DNA of 64,000 bases from positions 40,620,610 through 40,684,609 of the forward strand of contig CM060173.1 in NCBI GenBank assembly GCA_030549775.1, written 5' to 3'. The notes beneath the pieces are model-generated. The model was given only the letters and a program-made list of their open reading frames with translations. It was not told where the DNA came from and did not search any database. Shown one piece after another: positions 1 through 12,234 of the stretch; within the stretch, counting starts at the first letter, position 1, and each line of letters starts with the position of its first letter. The DNA is from Tamarix chinensis. Lineage: Eukaryota > Streptophyta > Magnoliopsida > Caryophyllales > Tamaricaceae. A program made the translations under genes and the position numbers.

Positions 1-329
1 ATAATTATTTCGTATGTGGTATGACGTGGAGTTGAAGTATATTTCTATGTTATTATATGGCATGTGTACTATGTGTATGTAATGATATATTGTGGTATGT
101 GATGCTATGTATTGTGACCCTGTAAGACATGCATGTGAGGATGTTAATGTGGTTTGTGTGAGGGAAAGGATGAAAAAGGAGAATAGGGGAAAGAAGTTGA
201 TGAAGAGAAGTAAGTTGACCAAAAGGGAAAGAAGTTGACCAAGAGGAGTAAGTTGACAAAAGGGGAATAAGTTGACCTAAGTATTTTAATGATCCATGAG
301 TGGAAGAATAAAATGGGAAATTTTAGGGT

Positions 330-680
330 TTCAGGTGGAGAATCTAATCTATGGTGTTATATGGGGGAATATAATCTATGGTTTTGTATAGGAAAATTTA
401 ATCTACGGTTTTGTATAGGAGAATTTGATCTATAGTTTTGCATGGCAGATTCTATGGTGTTGCATGGGAGGATCTAATCTAGGGTTTTCTATGGATTGAA
501 TCTAGGGTTTGGTATGGATAAATCTTGGGTTTTGTATGGAAAAATCTAGGGTTTCATATGAAAGAATCTAGGGTTGTGTTTAGAGGAATGTAGGGTTTTG
601 TATGGATGAATCTCGGATTTGCATGCGTGAATCTAGTGTTTTATGTGGGATTTTTAGGATTTTGCATGAAATGTTCAAAA
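330..680. repeat. Degenerate AATCTAGGGTTTT minisatellite in LTR copy 1
   Basis: A unit of roughly 25-35 bases containing AATCTA(G)GGTTTTGTATGG recurs about ten times with drift. Related CCCTAA/TTAGGG-rich stretches occupy the same part of copies A and B, so the array belongs to the LTR and is not a separate locus. The repeats are not head-to-tail telomere units. Confidence 0.7.
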
Positions 681-1469
681 GGATGCATAGGATAAGTAAA
701 GTCTGCATGGGAGTGAAATTTACATATGGAAAGTTAATTTAGGGTGTGAGGAAGGTAATGGAAGTGTTTTTTGGGTGTTTGAACACTTTTGATAAAAAAA
801 AATAGTATGTAGGACAGTATAAGGGTATATAAGAGGTTGAGCTAGGGTTTAGGGGGAAAAACCCTAATTTGAGGAAGTGGTAAAAGGGAGAAATAAGTGA
901 GGGTGAGTGGAGTACGAGATAATGATGAAAATGATTAAGTAAGGATGAGCATGATTGGCATGGAAAAATATTAAGTGGAATGTGAGAAATGGAAGCGTGA
1001 CTTGTGGACACGAGGAAGCTAGAGTTTGTTGTGTCCAGTTAGGGTTTGGTGTGGTTACCTAGGGTTTTGTGACCATATGTGTGCTTGAGGAGTAAGGTGT
1101 AATGATGAGATTTGAATCTTAAGGTTGTGATGTGTGGAGTGTTAAAAACGAATTGGGTCATGTGAAGTGGAGTAGGATGGACCATATAGGTTTAAATTAC
1201 AGTTTCAGGATCAAACCCTAGAGTGAGATGTGGAGTGGACTTGGAAGACTAAAGTAGTGGGCCTTGACCCATATACTTAAGAATTTGACTTTTAGGGTGA
1301 TATATGATATGTAGGAAAGGATGTTGGGGAAAGTTGGGAGGTGCATGAGTCTAATGATATGCAATGAGTCCGTTGGAGGATAGGTGTGGGGAGAGTGAGT
1401 CATGCATGTCTAGGGTGAAAGCTTCTAAATAAGACACTTAAGACATTAATCATGTAAAGTGGAAGATTA

Positions 1470-1850
1470 TTGAGCCGGGTCCCACTGACTCACCGGTTAG
1501 AAATAGTGGTTAGGATGCTTCATCCTATGCATGTCCAATCCATCGACTATAATAGTGAATAGGGTATGTTACCCTATGCATGTGCAATCCACCAGCTATA
1601 ATAGTGGCAGATTCTGAGCTCAATAAACCAAATACTAAAGTTTTCTAAGATACATAAAAGACATTAAATACTTACAGTGGAACACCATGTGAGCTGGAGC
1701 CAATCGATCCACCAGTAAGAAATAGTGGTTAAGGTATTGTGCCCTATACATGACCGATCCACCAGCTAATAATAGTAGGCAAGTGCATTGTGCCCTATTC
1801 ATCTTCGCTCCACCATCTATAATATTGGGGGCTCCCATACTCATGTGGAC
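1470..1850 (+). repeat. TATAATAGTGG module arrays in LTR copy 1
   Basis: There are two blocks, each opened by a sequence like ACATTAATCATGTAAAGTGGA or AAATACTTACAGTGG. Each is followed by two or three units containing CCACCAGCTATAATAGTGG. These are diverged versions of the palindromic modules best preserved in copies A (17985-18560) and B (33870-34250). Confidence 0.75.
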
Positions 1851-2607
1851 TTGATAAAGAACATGGTGTGGAATGAGTATCCTTAAGAGATTACTTAAGT
1901 AATTAATCCGGACTATAAATGGGCCTTTATGTATCTACCCAAATGATTGTACGATATAATGTTATCATGATCGTATTTATGTTCTTTTTATTCTTCTACA
2001 TGGTTTATGTGATTTTATGTGTTGGCCTTAGTGCATCGGTTACCTTACTCAGTACATAGCGTACTAATCACCCTTTTCATGGGTGTTGCTCAGTAGTAGG
2101 CACTTATGACTTTGTGCAGGTGGGCGAGACATCAGGCAAGGCTGAGTGTTGAGCACGTTTTGGATCCAAGTTTGAGAGTCGCATGGCTAGATTCACTCTT
2201 TATGTGACTTTATTTCATTATGTTATTTATTTTGTATCGTATTTATCCTTTTTGATTTATTATATTATATTGAGTATTTTAAATAAACCTTTTATCAATT
2301 GTAAGATTATTCTCTCTGAGGAATTTTGATTTCGCACTCTAATTTCTATCTTACAATTGATTATAAACTTTTACGCATACTCTGATTTTTTTTGTTATGA
2401 TACTTTTTGTTCTTTTTATGAACTCTTGGTTTAAGTATTAATTAAAGTTTAACAAAAATTTCTTTTAGTCTTAGCACTTGGTACTAGAAAAATCGGAGTG
2501 AACCAGTCTATTACTAAGTGTGGCAATAACATGCCTAAAATTCACAGGTTTTTAATTTAATTGCTTCCATTTTAAAAAAATAGTGAATTTTGGGGTATTA
2601 CACCTAT

Positions 2608-3960
2608 CTACTTTTCTTTTTGCTTTGTGTATTGAATACTTTGGAATGCTATTGAAGAAGATTACTGGTCAAGGAGGCTTTGCATACCATTCCAAATGTA
2701 AAGAGAGGAAAATCAGTCATTTATCCTTTTTAGATGATGTTATACTGTTTAGTAGAGGGGGGCCAAAACTCTATCGGGTGTCTTTTGAAATCTCTCCACC
2801 AATATAATAAATTCTTGGGGTTCAAGGCTAATCCACTTAAATCTCATTTTTTTTGTGGACATAGAGGAATTGGCAGGGCTTGACATTTTATCTCTTGTGG
2901 GGATGCCCTTGGGGAAATTTCCCTTTTTGGTATCTTGGGGTGCCCCTTAATCCTTGGAAGATACAACTGATTGATTATGAATCCTTAAATATGTTGACCT
3001 GTGACCATCTCAACGTATGGAAAGGTATTTTAATGTATTTTTATAGTAGATTGGAATTAATTAACTTAGTCATCCAAGGGACCATTAGCTTTTGGTTGGG
3101 AGATTTCCTCTACCAAAGCTCGTCTCATCTAGGATTGCAAGTTTATGCAACAGATTTATATGGTAGGGTATATGACCATTTGTCACTTGCAATACTACAT
3201 TCACACCTCATAAGGAGGGGGAATTGGGATTAAATGTCAGGCGGAAGGGAACTTAGAATTTTTAAGCAAGTATATGTGGTTTTCACAAATGAGGTGTCAC
3301 TCCAAACAAAGTAGATGCATAGCTACTATTTGAAAGGCCGATCACTTCAGTTCTTTACACTTTCACATGATACTTCTTTCTTTATGAGACAATTATTGAA
3401 GATCAAGGAACTTATGTTGACGTGGACTAGGAATTTTGATCAAGTTATATTATTGCTCCTATATTAGGGTGTAGGGTCCCATTTCTCTACCCATAATGCA
3501 TACAATGTTTTACGCTTGAAAGCTGAGAAATGGGTGAATTTTAGTGTTGTACGGAAAGGGCATTTAACACAGAGATACACATTCATATTTGGATCGCCCT
3601 TCTAAAGAGGCTCAACACATTGATCATCTCTTCTTTCTTAATCTTGAACAAACTTTCCCTGTATGTTAAGTGCATATGAAGATGCATGACCACCTTTTCC
3701 TTAACTATCCTATCATTTATTATATTTGGAAATTAGTGCATAACTTTTTGGGCATTAGGCGTGGTTCCACAACCCCTACAAGTGCTGTTAGAGTTTTGCG
3801 AAGGTGCAATTGAGGTAATGAAATTTTGATAAAAGCTAGGAATCTAGCTTTAGCAACTTTGACTTATATGATATGGAGTGCTAGAAATGCTACAGCTTTT
3901 TACTAAAAGGCTCTGGATGAGAGAAGCTTAGTTTTGTAGGTCTGGAAATACATATATATA
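2608..3960 (+). pseudogene. L1-type LINE reverse transcriptase fragment
   Basis: This is a relic of the open reading frame of a non-LTR retrotransposon. It would make the reverse transcriptase that copies LINE RNA at a nicked target. The first stretch reads as the palm domain, with LSFLDDVILFSRG near 2725-2757, matching the (F/L)ADD(L/I)L(L/I)FS catalytic motif of plant L1 elements. Downstream, after several frameshifts and stops, comes the cysteine/histidine-rich zf-RVT region near the carboxyl end (about 3560-3900), then an AT run near 3950. The 5' half is missing because LTR copy 1 interrupts it at 2602. The copy is non-functional. Confidence 0.75.
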
Positions 3961-4129
3961 TATATAGTTCCTTATATTTTTTGAACCCTTTTGGACATCC
4001 CAACTTTTAAATTTTGCTAGTGTTATTTCCCTATAAGTTGTGTTATCTTACAATCAAACTACTAGAGTGCAATTGTAAATTCCTTTTTTTTTACTTGAGG
4101 ATGCCCAATGTAATTGTAATTAACCCAAA
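3961..4129. other. Junction between LINE tail and gypsy-5 gag
   Basis: This AT-rich stretch begins with a short (TA)n run that probably marks the LINE 3' end, followed by diverged sequence. Part of it may be the far end of the minus-strand gag. No target duplication or LTR was found, so the left boundary of gypsy-5 is unresolved. Confidence 0.35.
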
Positions 4130-4446
4130 TTAGTAATATTTACCCCTTTAATAACAAAATTATCAAGTTTTTTAGATTTACACTTACCTCCATACTTAGG
4201 TGGTTTGGGCCCTTGGACCCATGTTCTTCCAATGTGAATGGCATTCATTCCTTGGTGGAGATCTTATCTCAATGCTATATGCTCCATCCAAAGGGTGCCA
4301 AACTCCTCTCTCAAGGTGTCCATATCCCTTTGAAATTCTTCCAACAAATTATTGATGCCACTAAGGACTTCCCCATAAATATCTTCATCAAGATATTTAG
4401 CCAGCACATAGAGTCTTTCCATCGACTCATCCATCTTTCTCTCCAC
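4130..4446 (-). pseudogene. gypsy-5 gag, amino-terminal part
   Basis: The minus strand reads a charged helix-rich amino terminus beginning MERKMDESMERLYVLAKYL at 4446. After a frameshift it continues as PKPPKYGGKCKSKKLDNF, which matches the conserved 'P..Y.G.rd..eL.nFl' entry of plant Ty3/gypsy capsid (Retrotrans_gag) domains. Gag builds the virus-like particle in the cytoplasm. Its position just inside a tRNA primer site and LTR supports the call. The rest of gag and all of pol are absent, so this is a 5'-end remnant of an element in minus orientation. Confidence 0.65.
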
Positions 4447-4636
4447 CTAAATAACCCTTTCTTTAAGTGAAGAAAGTTGGTTCTTAGACACCAACTTATC
4501 GTTGGCAATGCATTTATTATTCTTCTCATTCTATATCATGAGTCTTCATGAACACAATTATCTCACTTGGGTTATTTGTCAACTCATCTTTTATCATGGC
4601 TATAATACCTTATAACCAAAGCTTCCCTTTACTAAT

Positions 4637-4648
4637 GCTCTGATACCA
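4637..4648 (-). other. gypsy-5 primer-binding site (tRNA-iMet)
   Basis: The minus strand reads TGGTATCAGAGC, a perfect match to the 12-base initiator-methionine tRNA primer site of plant LTR retrotransposons. It lies 2 bases inside the LTR end at 4651. Confidence 0.9.
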
Positions 4649-4650
4649 CA

Positions 4651-5207
4651 TGTCACAAGCTAACTCTTTTCACATAATAGTTTCCTGTGTGACACCTAGA
4701 AACACAACACCTTTAGTGCTCACTAAGTTAGCCTTTCTAATAATTCTAATACTAAGGCTAATAAAGATGAGTAAGAGCACTTGGAGAACTTAGGAGACTT
4801 AGGAAAAGTGAGAAAGTGTTTGTGTGAATGAAAGTAACACTTGGTTGATGAGAGAGCAGAGATCCTACAACTTAGAAGATGATGGAAGAAAATGGGATCG
4901 TGCTCTATTTATAGTTGAGGTCCCTCTCCCTTTTCCTCTTTTTACGTAATATTCTAGATCTTTTATAGCCTATAGATATTTCTAGAGATCCTTCTAGATT
5001 ATAAGATATTTTAGAAGACTCTTCTAGAACCCTTTATGATCCTTTTAGCCTTTCGGATTCTAGAAAGTTCCGCATCATTATAGGACATCTCTAGATATTT
5101 ACATAAGGATTCACATTTTTTTAGACACTTCTATGCAATTCCACTAGTGTATACATAACTTTAGAACCTTTTGAATAAATATGTCAAAAAAATAGTTGGT
5201 CGTGACA
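4651..5207 (-). mobile_element. gypsy-5 5' LTR (557 bp)
   Basis: On the plus strand the LTR is bounded by TGTCAC and GTGACA, a clean inverted terminal pair. It abuts the primer site at 4637-4648. A TATA-like CTATTTATAG near 4907-4916 (plus strand) could be part of the promoter. The partner LTR was not found in the window. The right flank resumes at gypsy integrase sequence. Confidence 0.85.
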
Positions 5208-6203
5208 TAATGCTTAGAAAAAGCAAGTTGTGAGCCTGCATGGGGTCCCTAGAGACATTGTTTTGGATTAAGACTCTAGATTCCTATCGTACTTTTAGCA
5301 AAAGATACATGACACTTTCACAACTTGGCTAAATATGAGTACTATTTTTCATATAACTATGGGTGGTCAGACTAAGAGGACCATTCTAAGATTAAATGAC
5401 ATGCTTTGAACATGTGTGTCAGACTTTGGAGCAATTGTAAGGACCTCTTAGACATGACTGAGTTGTCCTACAACAAGAGTTACCATGCGAGTATCAAAAT
5501 GATACCTTTTAAGACCTTGTATGGGAAGAAGTGTCATAGATCCCTATGTTAGAGCCATACTGGTAAGACAATTGTGTTGAGATCAGGCATAATCAATTAG
5601 ACAAATTAGATTGACTTAGGACCATACAAGAGTAGTCTAGGAATGGTAGAAAAGATACACATATGTGAAAATATAAACTGATGGTTATAAGGTGGGTGCT
5701 AGAGTTCTTTTCAAGGTCTCACCAACAAAGGGTGTAATAAGGTTTAGTAGGAAGAGTGAGCTAAATCCAAGGTACAATGGACCATATAATATTGTATAAT
5801 GGGTCTATAAGGTTGCCTATCGATTAGCCCTACAAGGAGATTTATCCCTTGTGCACAATGTGTTTCACATTTTCTAGTTGAGGAAGTATGTGGTGGACAC
5901 TTTGCATGTTATGCATCCAAATATGTTTGACCTTTATGAGTCTTTAACTTATGAAGAATCGCCAGTAAGCATTCTAGACATAAAGAGAAAAGAGATCATT
6001 CTGCTAGTGAAGGTCCTTTGGTCACAAAATGGTATATAGGAGGCCACATGGTAGGCGGAGGAAGAGATTCACATAATATACCTTGATTTGTTCTATTAGT
6101 GTGTATTTGTTAGGGTAACCATTCTTTTAAAGGGGTGGTAAACCCTTTTTCTTTTTTTAATTTGATGTGTGACTTTCTATGTAATATATGGTGTCATTAG
6201 AAT
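5208..6203 (+). pseudogene. gypsy-4 integrase fragment
   Basis: This is a decayed plus-strand piece of Ty3/gypsy pol. At 5236 it reads LHGVPRDIVLD followed by a stop and DSRF, the integrase core stretch around the second catalytic aspartate. Further on, diverged C-terminal integrase sequence ends near 6080 with LFY and a stop, the usual end of this pol family. Two other copies of the same region occur at 36041-37135 and 54650-55890. The 3' untranslated region (about 6090-6203) stops abruptly at the truncated gypsy-1 LTR. Many stops and frameshifts make it non-functional. Confidence 0.75.
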
Positions 6204-7824
6204 GCTCATGGGTCTGTGTAGAGACCAGGCCACTATATTCATGAGGTAGTTAGTCGATAGGTTTGACGAACAAATCAAATGCTCATAGGAACCATTCAAG
6301 TGGTTCATCAAATCAATCTACAATTCTCGTGACTAGTAGATCAAAACTTCCAAACTAAGAGACTATTTACACAACAACTCAATCAGTCCAACAAACCAAT
6401 TGAATGGTCTTGATAAAAAAACACATAGACCTACAATTTACCTAGTAGGAAATTTCACCAAACTTTACCATATTAATCCTAACATGCTTATATATTATAA
6501 AATACATAAAAGGCATACTCCTCACATGAACTCACATAGAACATAGTAGGGATAAATACTCAACAAGATCATGCTTGAAGCTCACCAACTCATGCATAAT
6601 ATTAAAAATACTAAAACATGCTTACATCAAAATATTGCAACATGCTTGAAATTAAGAACTCAACATATTACATAAACATCACAGAATATACCAAGCACCC
6701 AAAACCACAAAAAACAACACAAGACCCTTTTCATATTGGAGTTAAGAATGCTTTACCGTAGAATAAATATCATAACAAAAAACTCCTACTTGATGGCTAT
6801 CTAGCGAGACCTCGATTCATTAGAGAATCAAAAGCAAAAACTTTTTAAACCTTTCTTCAAAACTTCATTTAATTCAAAGAAACTCCATTAAAGCCAAAAT
6901 TGTTTCTCAAAAAATAATTCCATGGAAAATAAAGCTAGAATATTCAACATTTTTAAACCTTAATCATTCCTTTCTTAAGAGAACATGGGATAACAAAAGC
7001 CAAAATCAAAAGAAGAAAAAGAGAGAAAACGCTTGACAAAGGAAGGAAGAAAACAAGAGAAAGCCTTTATTTTCAATATAAAGAGGAAAAAGGAAGAAAA
7101 ATGGAGAATCCTCAAGACTTAGCAACTTTCACAAAGGGTGAGGCAGAAGAGAGTAAGAACAACAAGTAAGAAATGAAAATGAATCATGAATAGAGTTTGT
7201 AAGGGATAGAGCTGGTCAAAATCCCTAAGAGAGAGAGTGAGAGAGAGAAGACTAGTATAGTTGAGTGTGAGCAACTAAAGTATTAGAGAAGACATGATGG
7301 GGTGAGGGAGGTTGAGTTTAATTAAGGAGGAAAATTATAGAAGGTTGCTAATTTAGGAAAGATGGGTAAGAAGTCACCCACGCAGCTTAGCTTCTAGTAA
7401 AGAGAGATTAAAGAGAGGGAGAAGAGAGAAGGTGATATATCCCTTAAAAAGTAATTTTTGACAAATTTAACTAAATAAAATAATAGAATGATATAAATAA
7501 TGTAAAAATAATCCCAAAGAACCAAAATATTTTATTAGTACAAATGAATTATAATTAGATGTTTTTATAAACATATGAAAGAGACTCAAATCAAAATAAC
7601 AAAAGGATTTAATATCACAAGATAACAAGTCGATCGGTTTATCCAAAACAAACAACTAGTTCATCGAGAATAAAATTGTCAATCTTTAAGCATACCAATC
7701 AATAGCTACACTTGGGATCAACATTTTTGATATAATTTCAAGCTTTTTTCAAAACCAAAACTTATTTATTTTATATCAACACAATTTTAAATACATTTTA
7801 AGAATTTTAGAATAGAGTATTACA
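6204..7824 (-). mobile_element. gypsy-1 3' LTR, truncated
   Basis: On the minus strand this begins TGTAATACTC at 7824. It aligns along its whole length with 29798-28230, for example at the shared GACCAGGCCACT and CATACTCCTCA stretches. The full 5' LTR is about 3.2 kb, so the distal half of this LTR is missing. It contains many short ACTAGTCGATTGG-like inverted units, which are also seen in the gypsy-2 LTRs. Microsatellite-like AG-rich sequence around 7000-7430 is part of the LTR. Confidence 0.75.
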
Positions 7825-7842
7825 ACACTACACCCTTGAAAA
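7825..7842 (-). other. gypsy-1 polypurine tract region
   Basis: The minus strand reads TTTTTCAAGGGTGTAGTGT just upstream of the LTR start. This matches the position and form of the gypsy-3 tract (CTTTAAAGGGGGTAGTA). Such tracts prime plus-strand DNA synthesis. Confidence 0.6.
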
Positions 7843-8003
7843 AGACTTCGACCTCAAAGTCCACAAAAGAATTGTATTGTTATAAGCTAGAAACATAAGA
7901 AAATCTGAAGCCATGAACCTAAGGGAATACAATAACTAAAGTTTAGCACACGATAGAAGCGTAATACCCCCTTAAAAGAGGTAATGTTACCCATACAACA
8001 CAT

Positions 8004-9300
8004 TTAATCAAATAACCCAAGATACTTCATCTTAATCTCCTCTTTAGACTCCTAATTTGCCTCCTTCCCTATATAATGTGACCATAAGACCTTCACTAGT
8101 GGGACAACATTTGCACATCTCTCTCGAGTCTTGGAATCAAGGATCCTCAATGATTGCTCCTCATACATCAATGCATTTTAGAGCTCAATCTTCTAGCCAT
8201 ATGATGTGCAATGGATTATCCACATACCTTCTCAACTAAGAGACATGAAAGACTTTACACATGCATGAAAGCTTAATAGGCAAGGAGAGTTGGTAAGCAA
8301 CTTTCTAAATAGAACCAAAATCTTTTTATGCTCCAATATACTTTGGTAGGAAAGACCTTCAGAAGGACTCACTCACCTGCCTTATACTCATCTATCCTCC
8401 TCTATAGGTTTATATAACTCTTCTACTAGTCTTGAGAAGCCTTCATCTGCTTGAGAATAGGTGTGATCTGCCTAGCAGTGTCCTATACTATCTCTAGTCC
8501 CAAAACAATTGTCTTGCTTGAGTCACTCCATCACATAGGACTACAGCTCTTCCATCAATAGAGTACCTTGAAAGGTTCCATTTTATGCTCGTATGATGAT
8601 TGTTGTTGTAGGAAAATTCTACCAAATCCAAGTGATCCTCCCAACTACCAAGGAACTCAACAACCCACTCTCGAATCATATCCTCTAATGCTTAAATAGT
8701 GCACAGAATCTGATCATTTGTAGCTGGATGTAAAGTAGTTCTCATCTTTATCTATGTCCTAAAAGCTACTTCCAGCATTTTCTATAAGTGTGATAAGAAT
8801 CTAGAATCTCAGTCTGACATAATGTCCTTTGGCACCCCCATGATGCCATACAATATGCTTCAATTAAACACTAGTTATCTACTTTATACTCTAGGTCGAC
8901 TTCATCGGTATGAATACTGCCTACTTAGTCAACCAGTTAACTACCACCTAGATTGAATTCAAATGACTAAACCAATCCTATTGGACATTTGTGCTTGACT
9001 TTAACCTTTAGACAAATCAAGCACCTAGCAATGAATTATGCAACCTCACTTCATACAAGGTACTAATAGATCAAATTTAGATCATTGTACAACTTATCCC
9101 TTCAAATATGGATGGAATAAGGCACGCGATGACCCTCCTATAGAATCCTCTTATTAAGATCCTCACAATTCTGCGAAACACACTATCATCCTTAAAATAG
9201 AAACTACCATCCTAAAAAATCTAAAGCCCCACTTCTCTACCTCTAATATAGCTTACTAGATCCACTCAAGCTTGACATCTCCCAGCTGACTGGCTCAAAT
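8004..9300 (-). pseudogene. gypsy-1 integrase
   Basis: This is the integrase part of a minus-strand Ty3/gypsy pol, which would insert the cDNA into chromosomes. The best-preserved stretch, 8494-8679, reads as the core C-terminal part (GSWEDHLDLVEFSYNNNHH), typical of plant gypsy integrases. The reading frame tails off through a VVPLVKVLWSHYIG stretch, equivalent to the VKVLW(R/S)H end of such integrases, and stops at 8004. No clear chromodomain was recognised after it. Multiple stops and frameshifts are present. It lies upstream of the polypurine tract and 3' LTR, as expected. Confidence 0.8.
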
Positions 9301-10880
9301 CTTGCCAAAGATTACTGGTATGAATTTGAGAGCACTCATTCTTATCTCAATATCTCTGAACCCATTGATCTTTATGCCCATGTCCTAAAGCTCCTGCCAA
9401 ATCTATTCTAAAACATCTAATGAGCCTAGAGAGTATGAATTCTTCCTACTAAGAGAATTTTCTAAGACGTTGGCCTCACCCTAATGGTAGATCAACTCTA
9501 AATCATAGTCCTTAACCAACTCTAGCCATCTCCACTATCTTATGTTAAGCTCTCACTGAGTGACTATGTACTCGAGGCTTTTATGGTATGTAAGGATCTT
9601 ATACCACAATCCATACAGGTAATGTCTCTACATATTTAAGGTAAAAAGCACCACTACTAGCGTAAGACCACGTTTAGGATAGTTCTTCTTGTTCCCCTTT
9701 AACTAGTAAAAAATCATAAGCCACTACCCTCTCATACTACATCAACACACACCTTAAACCATGTTTGGATGCATCACTATACACCTCAACTCCCTCCCTA
9801 CCCAAAATTAAGGTACGCACTAAAGGTGAAGTCAATTTCCTCTTGAGATCCTTGAAAGCCTCTGTGCAATTATCATACCAATGAAAGCGTGTTATATTCT
9901 TCAATAAGTTAGTAAAAAGAAAAGTGATCTTAGAAGAATCCTAGAAGAATTGTCAGTAGTAGCCTACTAATCCTAGAAAACTATGTACCACCCTATCGTT
10001 CATTGGTGCTGACCACTCTAATACTTCTTGAATCTTCAAAGGATCCACTAACACACTATTTTACAAGATGACATAACCTAGGAAAGTTAGATTGTATCCA
10101 AAGCTCATTCTTTGCGAGTTTGACATATAGCAGATGTGTCCTCAACAAATCCAATGTTTACCTCAAATGTTACTCGTGCTCTTTAAGAGTCTTGGAGTCA
10201 TAAGTATATCGTTAATGAAGACTTTGAAAATTTGATTGAGGTACCATAGAAAAAGTACATTACATGAGAGCCATGAAGAGTGCTAGCAAATTTGTGAGTC
10301 TAAAAGACATCATGGTGAACTTATAGTGACATATTATGAGAGCTATCTATGGTATGTATTTCTCAACAATCCTCATCTGATGGTACCCTAATATGAGATC
10401 TATCTTAAAAAATACAACATCCTAATGAACCTTATCAAAAAGGTTTTCTATCTAAGACAAAGGATAAAGTTCTTCCCCCTAACCTGGTTCAATCCTTGGT
10501 AACTAATGTAGAACCTCAACCCACCATCCTTTATGATAACAAAAAAAAAATAGTGCTCCCTAAGGTGATACACTCAGTTAAATGTATCCCTTCTCCAAAA
10601 GATCATCTAACTATGCATATAGCTTTTCCATCTCAGTAGGCACCATGTGGTAAGGTGCCTTTAACATAGGTTCTATCCCTAGTAGAAAATCTATCATGGA
10701 GTGTATCTCATGCACTAGCGACATACCTAGAATATTATCGAGAAACACGTCTAGAAACTATCTTATCACTAGAATATCTTTAATAGATAGCTCGTTAACA
10801 TCTAAATCTCGAGCACTTTATAAGTAGAGTGGTACCCTTTTCATCCCAGTGTACCAAGCCTAATTGCTGACACCATCCTC
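9301..10880 (-). pseudogene. gypsy-1 reverse transcriptase and RNase H
   Basis: The minus strand reads reverse transcriptase and then RNase H. FINDIL near 10196-10222 stands where FIDDIL is expected, so one catalytic aspartate is replaced. HSFLGLVGYYRQF follows near 9990. RNase H opens with VYSDASKHGLRCVLM at 9735-9787, which keeps its first catalytic aspartate and is followed at once by a stop. These enzymes would copy the element RNA into DNA inside particles. The family order protease, RT, RNase H, integrase is the Ty3/gypsy order. It is heavily mutated. Confidence 0.8.
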
Positions 10881-11300
10881 ACTCAGGGCCTAAGCTTGTA
10901 TTTCCGGTAAGAGATTCTAGCACACCTCGGGCCCTTTTGAACCACACATTCTTGAGCACAATCAATCATATCCTGATATCTCAAGAGCATATCCATCCTA
11001 AGTATTATGTTAAAATCAAAATATCAAGCTCTATGAGGTCTACCAGTTCTCCAACTACATTAGTTACTAAGGCCATGCCTCTATAGCATTTAGTACACAT
11101 AAGTCTATCCTCAAATGGGAGCATAAAAGAAGTCTCTATCCTATTAGAGGGAATCATAGCTGCCTTAGCTATGAAAATTAATATACATAAAATAATACCA
11201 AGCACATGAGTCAAATAATACATATGTAAGAAGGGAAGAAACTATAAACATAACCATGATGACATATGTCTGCCTGTCTGCCTCCAACTGACAAATCATA
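10881..11300 (-). pseudogene. gypsy-1 retropepsin (aspartic protease), C-terminal part
   Basis: 11223-11005 reads ALVTNVVGELVDLIELDIL, followed after a frameshift by DIRI and LIVLKNVW-type sequence. This corresponds to the retropepsin end and the 'GMDWL..y...IDC' tail found between gag and RT in plant gypsy elements. The catalytic DSG was not recognised with confidence. The call rests on position and on the tail match. Confidence 0.55.
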
Positions 11301-12029
11301 TTTGGGAAATTGAGTAGAGGTGATCTTATAGCACTTCCTAAACCTTGCCTTTCTAAAAAGAAAAGGGCCTTTGAATCCTCTACCATGGAGCTTTTCTACT
11401 AGCTCCACTATATGTCAACTGAGCCCTCTAAGGTTGTGGTGTCTGAGCCATAGTACCTTACAAACGTATTTGTGGTTGCTCGATACTACCTCTAGTAGAC
11501 AAACACTCAAACTGGTGATTTTCTAACTTATTGCAACAATGAAACTAAATCAACTGACTAGTACAATGGGTTACCTGATGATTTGCCACACCTTTGACAT
11601 AAAAAAGGCCTTCTTGATAGTTAACTCAACTATCCTCCATAGTGATGTGTGGAACCTAGCTTGTGACTACCTATGAATTAGGACCACTTGTCTCAACCTT
11701 AGAATTGACTGTCCTCAAACCCTTGCTTGGCTCATGATTAGACGATGCAAGCTTATGTAATCAAATATGTCTCCAAGGTATAATCATACATGGCATGCAA
11801 GTCCTATGCACGAGTCACCACCAGCATCTTCTGAAGTCTCAGTTTCATTCCTAACTAAAATTGGTGAACCTTCATCCTTTATCAGCATCAAACTTGATGC
11901 AACACCATAAACTCATCATACTTTGCCATCCTCAAGTGAGTAGGGTAAAAGCACACCTTAAGCATCTCAAAAAAGTCTCCCATTAATCTATAGTGGCTCC
12001 TCTAAGTTGTTGACCTTTCCAACACTCAT
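11301..12029 (-). pseudogene. gypsy-1 gag, C-terminal part
   Basis: Minus-strand sequence near 12000-11900 reads gag-like fragments such as KGQQLRGATID and then a KYDEFM-like stretch, the capsid region of plant gypsy gag. The zinc-knuckle area (about 11520-11600) is too decayed to name its cysteines. It is cut at 12030 by LTR copy C; the gag amino terminus continues at 15825-16025. Confidence 0.6.
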
Positions 12030-12173
12030 CAACAAAATAATACTAATTATTATTATTATGTTAATAAAGAAAGAAAAATTATGTAGGGACATAATTAGTG
12101 GAGACTAAATTAATTAACTAACCTAAGATAAATTATAAATAAATTATAATAATTTCTAAATTAATAAAAGTTA

Positions 12174-12175
<2 letters not shown>

Positions 12176-12231
<56 letters not shown>
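12176..12231. repeat. (ATT)n microsatellite
   Basis: About 18 tandem ATT units lie inside LTR copy C, at the position held by a poly-A run in copy B. Confidence 0.95.
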
Positions 12232-12234
12232 TAC

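Larger units (their letters stand above)
1..2602 (+). mobile_element. 5-kb LTR family, copy 1 (3' part only)
   Basis: This is the right-hand part of a large LTR whose left end lies outside the window. It ends in GGGGTATTACA at 2602, and the next 5 bases (CCTAT) are the expected target duplication. It shares a fixed order of landmarks with copies A, B and C: an AAACCCTAA-rich minisatellite, two arrays of TATAATAGTGG modules, the motif CTTACTCAGTAC at about 2045, an ACTAAGTGTGGC-like stretch near 2515, and the TTACA end. No coding region or tRNA primer site is seen, so a solo LTR is likely but cannot be proved without the left edge. It sits in a LINE. Confidence 0.75.

Noticed and set aside
4637..4648. 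tRNA gene pieces
   Set aside because: Matches to the initiator-methionine tRNA 3' end (also at 35311, 47253 and 53166) are retrotransposon primer sites. No cloverleaf is present.
6130..6150. Polypurine tract and LTR start after gypsy-4 integrase (AAAGGGGTGGTAAA)
   Set aside because: In sister copies this position lies ~120 bases before the real tract and corresponds to a TTTTTGAGGTGGTAGTA stretch in the 3' untranslated region. No LTR start follows.
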